Below are positions 1-7,100 of a DNA stretch of 16,889 bases, in pieces. The notes beneath the pieces are model-generated. The model did not search any database. It was not told the origin of the DNA and saw only the letters and a list, made by a program, of their open reading frames with translations. The stretch comes from CAZEQJ01 sp964514385 (GTDB lineage Bacteria > Bacteroidota > Bacteroidia > Cytophagales > Cyclobacteriaceae). A program made the translations under genes and the position numbers. Numbering within the stretch: the stretch's first letter is position 1; every line of letters starts with the position of its first letter. The stretch is taken from assembly GCA_964514385.1 (NCBI GenBank), contig CAZEQJ010000055.1:1-16889 (forward strand). Reading direction: 5' to 3'.

Positions 1-67
1 GACGGGACTCGAACCCGCGACCTCCTGCGTGACAGGCAGGCATTCTAACCAACTGAACTACCAGACC
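1..67 (-). tRNA. tRNA-Asp (anticodon GTC), 3' end cut by window edge
   Basis: Read on the minus strand, the sequence folds as a tRNA. It has a 5' acceptor strand GGTCTGG, the D-arm GTTCAGTTGGTTAGAAT, an anticodon stem-loop with loop CTGTCAC (anticodon GTC, aspartate), and a T-arm with GGGTTCGAGTCCC. The body closely resembles bacterial tRNA-Asp. The window begins inside the 3' acceptor strand, so the last six stem bases, the discriminator and any CCA are missing. A strong promoter lies just upstream at 86-116. Confidence 0.95.
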
Positions 68-85
68 CTTTCCGTTAAGGTGGTG

Positions 86-116
86 CAAAGATATGCGCAT
101 ATTCGTTCTTTTCAAA
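86..116 (-). promoter_or_regulatory. Bacteroidota-type promoter for tRNA-Asp
   Basis: On the minus strand there is TTTG (plus 113-116), a 19-base spacer, then TATCTTTG (plus 86-93). This matches the Bacteroidota housekeeping consensus TTTG-N19-TAnnTTTG in every fixed position. The predicted transcript would start about a dozen bases before the tRNA 5' end at 67. The spacer contains a perfect 12-base palindrome, ATATGCGCATAT, at 91-102, whose role is unknown. Confidence 0.72.
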
Positions 117-131
117 CTACCCCTGTAATTT

Positions 132-2801
132 TTATTTCCCATTTAGGGATGGGATTCTCACGCTAAAGGTAGTCCCGGCATTCTGAATACTTTTCAATCG
201 TATTTCGCCCCCGAGCTTATCGATACAATCCTTGACAATATATAAGCCTAATCCGGAACCTGGGTTGGTGTCGTGTGCCCGGTAAAACATGTCAAAAATA
301 CGTTCCTGATGTTCGATGCCAATACCAAGGCCGTTATCTTTTATTTCAATAACGGTTTGCTTTGGATCTGTCTCGACATTGATGGAGACAAACTTACTAT
401 CTTGGCTGGGGTTCTGGTACTTAAACGCATTGGAGATCAGGTTTTGCAATATGATTTTCATGCGTAACTGATCACTGTAAAAACTATCATCCTGCACGAT
501 GTTCTTTTTTATCTGAATATCATGAAACGATACATGAGATTGAGACTCCAGTATCTCTTCGATCATATGCCTAAAGTCAATCTCATCACAGGTTAGTTCC
601 ATGCGCGTATTACGGGAGTAGTCAAGAATATCGTGGATAAATTTATCCAGCTTGCCCAGGCTCTTTTTCTGCAAGGCTGTGTATTGCTTTATTTCATCAA
701 TGCTATCACTCTGATCGATAAGCTTAGTCAACCCGATCGAAGAGTTGATCGGTGACTTCAAATCATGTGATACCCTGTATACAAAGCTATCAAGCTCATC
801 ATTGGCGCGCTTCAGCCGTTCCGTGAGTTCTTCAAAAGCCTGGTTTGACTTTTCCAGGTTTTCATTCATTTTCTGATACTCCTCATTGGAAGCCTCCAAT
901 TGTGTCTTGCTATCTACAAGATATTGTTGTACCCGATGACGCTCGGTTATATCTACCACAATACCATTAGCATACTGGGCTACATCCGGATGGTTTTCGT
1001 ACGGAATGCTGTTACTTCGGATCTGCAGCCACCGTTCTCCTTTTTCGGGATGATTTATTTTTACCTCATACTCAAGGGTAAATGGAGGCTTTTTGGCATT
1101 TTCAACATGTTCCAGAAGCTCATGAAAATGAGAGGGGTCTAAATGAGCTAACCAGCTTTGGAAATTATGAAGCTCTTCCTTTGGTATACCCAATATAGCA
1201 GACATAGACGGGCTTACCAGCACCACTTTTAGTGCTTCGCTATCTGGATCCTGCTCCAGCCTGAAAATGCCGAATTCTGATATCGTGGCAAGTAAGGAAT
1301 TCAGGTGTTTCTCTGTTTTCCTGAGCTCTTCTTCCGCAATCTTTTTATCTGTAATATCAACAATCAGCACCTGTACCCTGGCCTTGTCCTGCACCTGGTA
1401 TACGGAAGCAAACACCTCGACATCCTTTATTTTTCCCTTTACATTTAATTTATTTTCTTTCGTTACGTAACCCTCTGCCCTTAATGCCTCGAGGTCTGAT
1501 GCGCGTTGTTCAATATGCTCGTCCGGAAAAAATTCAAATATTCTTTTCCCAATTACTTCCGATTTAGTTAGCTCCAGCAGCTCTTCAATTCTTGGGTTAA
1601 TATCCTGAATTACCCCGTCAAGATCGTGGATTACAAGCCCTACCTTACTCTGTTCAAAAAGTGACCTGAACCGCTCTTCGCTCTGTGTTAGGGCCTTTTC
1701 CTTCTTTTGTATATCTGTAATATCTTTTACTGTGCCTATCAGCAGAGGGTTTTCCGCATTGGGAGGGTAAAATTCACCAATAACATGAACGTGCCTCACC
1801 TCTCTGCTTCTCTGATTTACGATACGAAATTTTTTATCGTACCTGGTCCTGTTATCAATAATTCCTGTAAAATAGGAAAAGATGGCCTCCTTATCATCAG
1901 GATGCACAAGGTTAAACCATGCATCTACCATTCTTGGGTTTTCAGCCTCTACGCCAATGATTGCATCAAGTCCGGTAGAGGATGACCAGTTTTCTTCCTG
2001 CAGGTTAAAGGTGAAATAACCAAAATCAGATACCTTCTGAGCAATTTCGAGTTGCTCGTTTATACGCTCAATTTTTTGTTTTGCTTCTTCCAGCTCTGTA
2101 TATTCATAGGCATAGGACACCGCATAGGACTCACCATTCGGGCCTTCTATAGGTGAAAAGAAGATATGATAAAAGAGATCCCTTTCATGTTCCTCGACTT
2201 TTTCAAATAACTCAATGGTTTTGCCGAGCTCGATACATTCCTTAATATGCTTTTGTGTTTTTTTACCATGCTGGGGTAGGAAATCGCATATGTTGCGTCC
2301 GATAGAATAGTTACGGGCATTTTCATCATAACCAAAGGTGTCCACAATATATCCTTCCTGATCATAAACGGTAATCGGAGCGTTGGCCACCTCCAACAGC
2401 TTATGATAAAATGTGTCGCTGTGCTTTTCATACGCCGGAACCAGTATCTGAAAGAAGATATAATCCGGATGATCGCCCCAACCGCTCGTCATCTTCACTT
2501 TTACTTCCTTTGCTACTGTTATGGCATAACTCTGTCCTGGCTTTTTAGAGATAATATCCATCATTTCCATGCATTCTCGATATGCATTTTCGTCAAGGAA
2601 ATCCGATATATACTTTATCTCGGTCGAAAAATTGATGTATTTATCCAGCGGTTCGTTTTTAAAAATCACATACCCCTTCCTGTCACATAACGCCACCGGA
2701 TGCCGGAATTCCTGTATTAAGGACGCTATAAAAAGGTTGTCTATCACATTAGTCTGAATTGCGAACACAATTACAAAAAATCCGGCTAACCGATCAAACA
2801 A
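132..2801 (-). CDS. Soluble multi-PAS sensor histidine kinase
   Basis: An 889-residue kinase. About five PAS-like modules fill the N-terminal two thirds (roughly residues 25-120, 130-235, 255-365, 377-488 and 498-620), several ending in a PAC-like VxDITD motif. A coiled-coil linker (625-670) leads to a HisKA domain with the phospho-acceptor in YRVSHDLKSP (His679). The HATPase domain follows, with N box NLISNAFKY (787-795), G1 DNGLGIG (822-828) and G2 GSGLGLYI (848-855). There is no receiver domain and no convincing transmembrane segment, so it probably senses a cytoplasmic ligand or redox/light cue; the ligand is not visible. No response regulator gene lies beside it. The start is uncertain: there is no ATG in the first 75 or so codons. 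I give the longest frame (TTG at 2801), but GTG at 2747, just before the first PAS helix, is at least as likely; GTG at 2768 is also possible. Confidence 0.93.
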   Translation of the reverse strand: MFDRLAGFFVIVFAIQTNVIDNLFIASLIQEFRHPVALCDRKGYVIFKNEPLDKYINFSTEIKYISDFLDENAYRECMEMMDIISKKPGQSYAITVAKEVKVKMTSGWGDHPDYIFFQILVPAYEKHSDTFYHKLLEVANAPITVYDQEGYIVDTFGYDENARNYSIGRNICDFLPQHGKKTQKHIKECIELGKTIELFEKVEEHERDLFYHIFFSPIEGPNGESYAVSYAYEYTELEEAKQKIERINEQLEIAQKVSDFGYFTFNLQEENWSSSTGLDAIIGVEAENPRMVDAWFNLVHPDDKEAIFSYFTGIIDNRTRYDKKFRIVNQRSREVRHVHVIGEFYPPNAENPLLIGTVKDITDIQKKEKALTQSEERFRSLFEQSKVGLVIHDLDGVIQDINPRIEELLELTKSEVIGKRIFEFFPDEHIEQRASDLEALRAEGYVTKENKLNVKGKIKDVEVFASVYQVQDKARVQVLIVDITDKKIAEEELRKTEKHLNSLLATISEFGIFRLEQDPDSEALKVVLVSPSMSAILGIPKEELHNFQSWLAHLDPSHFHELLEHVENAKKPPFTLEYEVKINHPEKGERWLQIRSNSIPYENHPDVAQYANGIVVDITERHRVQQYLVDSKTQLEASNEEYQKMNENLEKSNQAFEELTERLKRANDELDSFVYRVSHDLKSPINSSIGLTKLIDQSDSIDEIKQYTALQKKSLGKLDKFIHDILDYSRNTRMELTCDEIDFRHMIEEILESQSHVSFHDIQIKKNIVQDDSFYSDQLRMKIILQNLISNAFKYQNPSQDSKFVSINVETDPKQTVIEIKDNGLGIGIEHQERIFDMFYRAHDTNPGSGLGLYIVKDCIDKLGGEIRLKSIQNAGTTFSVRIPSLNGK

Positions 2802-2882
2802 CTGTCAATGATTGTCCGTTTTATGTACCTTTTTTAATACATTTACAAAATAAGATCTTGAAAACATACGATTTTTTAATAG

Positions 2883-3317
2883 ATGGATAGTAATACTATT
2901 TTTTCGCTCGCAAACAGCCTTGCTTTGGCATGTTGGATTTTGCTCATAATTGCACCATTCTGGAAGTTTACAAGCAAAATCATATTCAGTATTGCCATCC
3001 TCCTACTGGCTTTGCTGTACACTGTTATCATTTTTTTTACTTTTGATCCTGACAGCTTTGCTTCCTTTAATTCACTTGACGGCTTAAAATCACTCTTTAC
3101 AGATGAAAATGCTATTCTTGCCGGATGGGTGCATTATCTTGCCTTTGACCTGATGGCAGGTTTATACATTGCATCCAATGCGAAACATCATAATATTTCG
3201 CGTTGGTGGCTCATACCCTGCTTCCTTTTCACTTTTATGCTGGGGCCATTCGGTCTTTTGTTATATGTTTTGGTGCGCACCATCCGGACAAAAAGGCTCT
3301 TTTTCTACGAGATATGA
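2883..3317 (+). CDS. ABA4-like (DUF4281) membrane protein
   Basis: A 144-residue integral membrane protein with about four transmembrane segments (residues 9-27, 32-52, 77-98 and 107-133). The stretch GWVHYLAFDL (81-90), preceded by FTDENAILA and followed by a C-terminal GPFGLLLYVLVR, is characteristic of the ABA4-like family. In plants ABA4 is needed to make the carotenoid neoxanthin; the role of bacterial members is not established, so a link to carotenoids here is only a possibility. The stop overlaps the start of the next gene in ATGA (3314-3317), so the two are translationally coupled. It is divergent from the histidine kinase, with an AT-rich spacer of about 80-135 bases depending on the kinase start. 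The family call comes from motif recall, not a search. Confidence 0.85.
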   Translation: MDSNTIFSLANSLALACWILLIIAPFWKFTSKIIFSIAILLLALLYTVIIFFTFDPDSFASFNSLDGLKSLFTDENAILAGWVHYLAFDLMAGLYIASNAKHHNISRWWLIPCFLFTFMLGPFGLLLYVLVRTIRTKRLFFYEI

Positions 3318-4090
3318 GCACGTTTTTACAAAAGCTTGACAAAAGAAATTCTATTCTTTTCCGGACAGGCACCCTTTTTTTGGCCGGTTTTATCATATCA
3401 CTAATCATGATAATGCTGCATGATGTCGCAGTACTGGGGATCAACGGGTGGATCAAACCTTCCAAGTTTTTTATTAGTTCTACGCTGTTTTTCTGGACTA
3501 TGGCCTGGATATCGGAATATCTCCAGCAAAAAAAATTGCTTAAGCAATATTCATGGACGTTGGCAGTCGTATTTGTGTTCGAATTAGGGTATATAGCTAT
3601 CCAGGCCGCCAAAGGGGATACCTCACATTTTAATATAAGTACACCTTTTCACAGTATCATGTTTTCATTAATGGGTGTAGCAATATCGATAGCCACGTTG
3701 TTTACCTTATATATTAGCGCGTTATTTTTCAGGGTGAATGTGAAGGATCATAATGAGCTAAACCCGGGGTATTTATGGGGCATCAGGCTTGGGCTGCTTA
3801 TTTTCGTGCTTTTCGCCTTTGAGGGAGGCCTGATGGCAGCTCGATTAAGCCATACCGTTGGAGCAGCAGATGGAGGTATTGGCCTCCCTTTTCTGAACTG
3901 GAGTATGGAGTATGGTGCCCTTAGGGTGGCTCACTTTGCGGGAATGCATGCTCTTCAGGTATTGCCTTTATTAGGGTATTTTATTTTTAAATCCGGCGGA
4001 GTAATTATCGTGCTATCTTTTCTTTATCTGCTTCTGGCAGGAGGACTTCTCTGGATGGCATTAATGGGTATACCTGTTGTTAGCTACTAG
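3314..4090 (+). CDS. Conserved 7-TM membrane protein of unknown function
   Basis: I do not recognise a named function. From ATG 3314 the protein has 258 residues and about seven hydrophobic segments (16-38, 50-68, 79-98, 113-140, 152-172, 204-226 and 229-250). The most conserved-looking part is the loop from HTVGAADGGIGLPFLNWS (180-197) into LRVAHFAGMHALQVLPLLG (203-221). Its histidines (180, 207, 212) sit near membrane boundaries and could bind heme or metal, though nothing proves this. The frame is open back to 3203, but ATG 3314 overlaps the preceding stop as ATGA, and an earlier start would bury the ABA4-like reading frame, so 3314 is preferred. The gene ends in a CTAG shared with the convergent dehydrogenase gene. 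Confidence 0.87.
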   Translation: MSTFLQKLDKRNSILFRTGTLFLAGFIISLIMIMLHDVAVLGINGWIKPSKFFISSTLFFWTMAWISEYLQQKKLLKQYSWTLAVVFVFELGYIAIQAAKGDTSHFNISTPFHSIMFSLMGVAISIATLFTLYISALFFRVNVKDHNELNPGYLWGIRLGLLIFVLFAFEGGLMAARLSHTVGAADGGIGLPFLNWSMEYGALRVAHFAGMHALQVLPLLGYFIFKSGGVIIVLSFLYLLLAGGLLWMALMGIPVVSY

Positions 4091-4914
4091 TCATAATCTG
4101 TGTTTAATCCCAGCTTTTCATGGCCCTTCATCTCGTCCAGCAGGCGATTCACTTTATCCCGGGCACGGTCATAAGCTGACTGACCCAGCACCAGATGCAA
4201 GGGTGGCTTTTCCATAGCGGTAATACTGTAGACTGCACGTGCTGCTTTTGCCGGATCACCGGGCTGAGCCCCGCTTGATTGCATAATTTTTTCGATATTT
4301 TTTCCGGCAGTTGACGCATAATCCTCGATATCAGTTGTAAATACCTTCGCCGACCTTCCGGCAAATTCGGTGCGAAAAGGGCTGGGCTCTACCAGAGTTA
4401 CCCGTATGCCAAGCTTACGTACCTCCCAGAACAGGGCCTCACTCATGCCTTCAAGGGCGAATTTACTGGCATTATAATATCCGAGTCCCGGAAAACCCTG
4501 TAAGCCTGCTATAGAGCTCATATTAATAATATGTCCGCTTCCTGCCTTTCGCATATGAGGAAGAATGGCTTTGATCATTCTTACAGCCCCGTAAAAATTC
4601 GTGTCAAACTGCTGGCTGATCTGATCAAAAGGTACCTCCTCGACGGTACCCATGCATCCGTAACCGGCGTTATTGACCAGTACATCCACCCTCCTGGATA
4701 CAGATATAATATGCTCTGCAACCTCAGAGACTAGCGTATCATCTCTTACATCAAGTAAAAGTGGTCGTATATTGTCATGCAATAATGCAACTGAAGGCAT
4801 TTGAGATTCATTACGCACCGTACCATAGACAAAATCTCCATTTTGCGCAGCTTCCAATGCTATAGCCTGACCAAGTCCTCCTGAGCAACCGGTTATCAAC
4901 CAGATTCTATTCAT
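4087..4914 (-). CDS. Short-chain dehydrogenase/reductase (SDR)
   Basis: A 275-residue classical SDR, a Rossmann-fold NAD(P)-dependent oxidoreductase. Visible motifs are the cofactor-binding TGCSGGLG (8-15), NNAG (81-84), the catalytic serine in NMSSIAG (Ser134), and the YNASK catalytic tyrosine and lysine (Tyr147, Lys151), followed by EPSPFRTEF, typical of the segment after the active site. All key residues are intact, so it should be an active enzyme, but the substrate cannot be read from sequence. The C-terminal extension (about 235-275) resembles the ketoreductase-like SDRs often annotated only as oxidoreductase. Start ATG 4914 is the natural one, immediately before the nucleotide-binding strand. 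It is transcribed towards the 7-TM gene, and the two stop codons overlap. Confidence 0.93.
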   Translation of the reverse strand: MNRIWLITGCSGGLGQAIALEAAQNGDFVYGTVRNESQMPSVALLHDNIRPLLLDVRDDTLVSEVAEHIISVSRRVDVLVNNAGYGCMGTVEEVPFDQISQQFDTNFYGAVRMIKAILPHMRKAGSGHIINMSSIAGLQGFPGLGYYNASKFALEGMSEALFWEVRKLGIRVTLVEPSPFRTEFAGRSAKVFTTDIEDYASTAGKNIEKIMQSSGAQPGDPAKAARAVYSITAMEKPPLHLVLGQSAYDRARDKVNRLLDEMKGHEKLGLNTDYD

Positions 4915-4976
4915 AATGATAAACTTTTGTATCTTTCAATTTCGATCAATTTACAAATAATGTTACTGATTGCACA

Positions 4977-5198
4977 ATGAACGAACTTGATCCTGCATTA
5001 CTTTTCAAGCTGGTAAGAACCAAAATGCCGTTTGGCAAATACAAAGGTGTGTTGATTTGTGATCTGCCGGTATTTTACCTCGAATGGTTTGACAGAAAGG
5101 GATATCCAAAAGGCAGCCTGGGCCAGATGCTGGCAACCATGCATATCATACGACAGGAAGGACTGACCTATTTACTGGAACCATTGAAGAAGAGATGA
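4977..5198 (+). CDS. DUF3820 family small protein
   Basis: A 73-residue protein with the DUF3820 signature: MPFGKYKG (17-24), then LICDLPVFYLEWF (26-38) and a lysine-ended helix. Family members have been called putative quorum-sensing-regulated virulence factors, but that name does not define a biochemical role and I would not transfer it. It is probably cytoplasmic; no signal peptide or membrane segment is present. Its TGA overlaps the ATG of the hydrolase gene (5195-5198), so it leads a three-gene coupled unit. The upstream spacer to the divergent dehydrogenase is about 60 bases and AT-rich, with a one-mismatch -7-like element (TATCTTTC, about 4935-4942) but no convincing -33 partner. Confidence 0.85.
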   Translation: MNELDPALLFKLVRTKMPFGKYKGVLICDLPVFYLEWFDRKGYPKGSLGQMLATMHIIRQEGLTYLLEPLKKR

Positions 5199-6181
5199 AG
5201 GCATTCAGAAGGCGCTATATTCCTCCTTTACTTTTCCTTAATGGCCACATATCCACCATAGTGACTCATTTTTTTCGAAAACTGCCTGATATTCCATACG
5301 AGAGAGAAAGAGTATTCACGCCGGATGATGATTTTTTTGACCTTGATGTATGGAAAAATGGTAGCTCGACAGGTGTTTTTATATTGCATGGACTGGAGGG
5401 GAACAGCAATGTGCAGGGAGTAAAAGGCATGGCCCATGCAATACGAAACCATTTTGGTTATGATATCATCGCCATGAACCAGCGAGGGTGCAGTGGTGAA
5501 GACCTCAACGTTACTTACGGCGCCTATCATAGTGGGAAGACAGATGACCTGAAGCTGGCTATCGAAACATTATATGACCGCTATGAGAAGATATTCCTTA
5601 TCGGATTCAGCCTGGGAGGCAATATCGTGTTGAAATACACGGGGGAAATGGGAAAGAATATTCCGCCTAAAGTTAAAAAAGCAATTGCCATATCTACTCC
5701 TGTTGACCTGGTGTCCAGTGCCCGAAAACTTGCACGATGGTACAACAGGCCCTATCTGAAAAAATTTCTAAACATTCTAAAACCAAAAGCGATGATAAAG
5801 GGTATGTGGTTTCCTGAGCGTGAAGCAGACCTGGGGGCCATTATGAATGCCCGCAGTTTTTATCAGTTTGATGATGCCTATACAGCGCCGGCTCATAAAT
5901 TTAAAAATGCATTGGAATATTATAAGCAGGCACAAAGCATCAATGTCCTTGATCAATGCGCTATACCCACCCTGCTGATCAATGCAAGAAATGATTCATT
6001 TTTGTCTGGGAAATGTTACCCCGATCCTACCAGATTTCAGAATAACACATTATTTTTGCTGTATCCAAGGTTCGGAGGACATGTAAGTTTTATGCGTGAT
6101 TGGCGATTAAAAAAACCAACCTGGGCTGAGGAGGCAGCAATAGCCTTTATTTCATCAGATTCTTATGATCTATTTAAATGA
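5195..6181 (+). CDS. YheT-family alpha/beta hydrolase
   Basis: A 328-residue alpha/beta-fold hydrolase of the YheT type (COG0429). The oxyanion-region motif HGLEG (65-69), the NQRGCSG turn (95-101), the nucleophile elbow GFSLGG (137-142, Ser139), a likely acid in NARNDSF (Asp267) and the catalytic histidine in GGHVSF (His296) are all present, so a full triad is visible. The N-terminal PPLLFLNGHISTI (10-22) is also typical of the family, where members begin near an unfolded stretch describing the cap. The substrate is unknown; relatives are described as carboxylesterase-like. It is coupled by ATGA at both ends, to the DUF3820 gene upstream and a secreted protein downstream, implying one transcript and coordinated translation. 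Confidence 0.93.
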   Translation: MKAFRRRYIPPLLFLNGHISTIVTHFFRKLPDIPYERERVFTPDDDFFDLDVWKNGSSTGVFILHGLEGNSNVQGVKGMAHAIRNHFGYDIIAMNQRGCSGEDLNVTYGAYHSGKTDDLKLAIETLYDRYEKIFLIGFSLGGNIVLKYTGEMGKNIPPKVKKAIAISTPVDLVSSARKLARWYNRPYLKKFLNILKPKAMIKGMWFPEREADLGAIMNARSFYQFDDAYTAPAHKFKNALEYYKQAQSINVLDQCAIPTLLINARNDSFLSGKCYPDPTRFQNNTLFLLYPRFGGHVSFMRDWRLKKPTWAEEAAIAFISSDSYDLFK

Positions 6182-6654
6182 ATAAAATATTCTTTATTCT
6201 CATTATCGCGCCATTCTGTGTCTGGGCACAGCAGGAAGCAGTCCAATTCAGGCTTGACTCTACCAGCATCATAGAGGGTCAGCATACGCTGGAGATCAGG
6301 CTTGTGTTCACAGTGCATAATACGCTGAACTATGACCTTACCTATTGTCATTTTAATCGGGGCGAAATTAACCTGATCACAAACGATTATTATAAATATG
6401 ATTTCCTTATCCGGGATGAATTCGTGGGTGATGAAGCATCCAGTACTATTCCGGCAGGTCAGTCACGTATGATCCGTGTCGTTGCGCCAATCAACGTCAC
6501 ACATTTTGAGCGATCTTACAAGGATTTATATACTCATGACCTCACCTTTCGTGCCCGCGGCCAAAACAGAGAACATGAAAAGGTAGAAATCACGCTGAAA
6601 GACATCTTTATTAATGAGTTGATACCTGAATTGATTGCCAGATCAGGAGATTAG
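6178..6654 (+). CDS. Secreted or periplasmic protein of unknown function
   Basis: I do not recognise a family. The 158-residue product starts with a clear signal peptide (hydrophobic residues 4-16, likely cut after VWA at 17), with no lipobox cysteine, so it should reach the periplasm or beyond. The rest alternates short hydrophobic and polar stretches, suggesting a single beta-sandwich domain (a FxVHNTLNYDLTYCHF segment and a later SRMIRVVAPINV segment resemble immunoglobulin-like strands). This fold guess is inference. Its ATG overlaps the hydrolase stop (6178-6181), and its TAG overlaps the stop of the convergent OsmC gene (TTAG, 6651-6654). Confidence 0.82.
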   Translation: MNKIFFILIIAPFCVWAQQEAVQFRLDSTSIIEGQHTLEIRLVFTVHNTLNYDLTYCHFNRGEINLITNDYYKYDFLIRDEFVGDEASSTIPAGQSRMIRVVAPINVTHFERSYKDLYTHDLTFRARGQNREHEKVEITLKDIFINELIPELIARSGD

Positions 6655-7088
6655 GCTTCCAGCAGCAATTCTTCTCCATTGATGCGAATCGCATAGGTGA
6701 GCTCTGATGATTGACCCAGCATATAGCTAATGCCGCAATATCTTTCCTGAGACAGTTTTACAGCCTTCTTTATCAGCTCGGTATTCATATCTGTACCGTT
6801 AAAATGATATACCAGGTGTATCTTTTTATAATAGATAGGATGGTCTTCTGTGAGTTCTGTAAAGGCTTCAATGTCAAATGAATCCGGCGAAACCCGCATC
6901 TTTTTCAGCAAAGAGGCCACATCCATTCCCGTACATCCCGTAAGTGCTGCTATAAGCACACGTTTAGGTCCGGGTCCCCTGTTTTTGCCACCTACTTCAG
7001 GTTTGGCATCCAGAATTATCTTATGTTCATCAATATCGGATTCAAATGTGAGGTCTTCTTTCCAATGGGTTGATAGTTCTTTAATCAT
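6651..7088 (-). CDS. OsmC-family protein
   Basis: A 145-residue OsmC/Ohr-superfamily protein, a fold known for thiol-based reduction of organic or fatty-acid hydroperoxides. The region PKRVLIAALTGCTGMDV (41-57) carries the first conserved cysteine (Cys52), and ERYCGIS (115-121) carries the second (Cys118), so the reactive pair is intact. The GCTGMDV form points to the YhfA-like subgroup rather than Ohr itself, and members of that subgroup have less certain substrates. It lies 12 bases downstream of the TPR-SpoIIE phosphatase gene on the same strand, so the two are very probably cotranscribed. Start ATG 7088 is the first in frame. Confidence 0.93.
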   Translation of the reverse strand: MIKELSTHWKEDLTFESDIDEHKIILDAKPEVGGKNRGPGPKRVLIAALTGCTGMDVASLLKKMRVSPDSFDIEAFTELTEDHPIYYKKIHLVYHFNGTDMNTELIKKAVKLSQERYCGISYMLGQSSELTYAIRINGEELLLEA

Positions 7089-7100
7089 GATTTATGTCGT

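Noticed and set aside
2802..2882. Promoters in the kinase/ABA4-like spacer (TACATTTA, TACCTTTT, TATGTTTT)
   Set aside because: Each has one mismatch to TAnnTTTG and none has a properly spaced TTTG; such matches are expected by chance in AT-rich DNA.
3203..3313. N-terminal extension of the 7-TM protein starting at ATG 3203
   Set aside because: It lies inside the ABA4-like gene in another frame, has no membrane topology sense, and ATG 3314 gives a clean ATGA coupling.
3235..3612. 125-residue minus-strand open frame
   Set aside because: It is antisense to the two coupled membrane-protein genes and has no family features.
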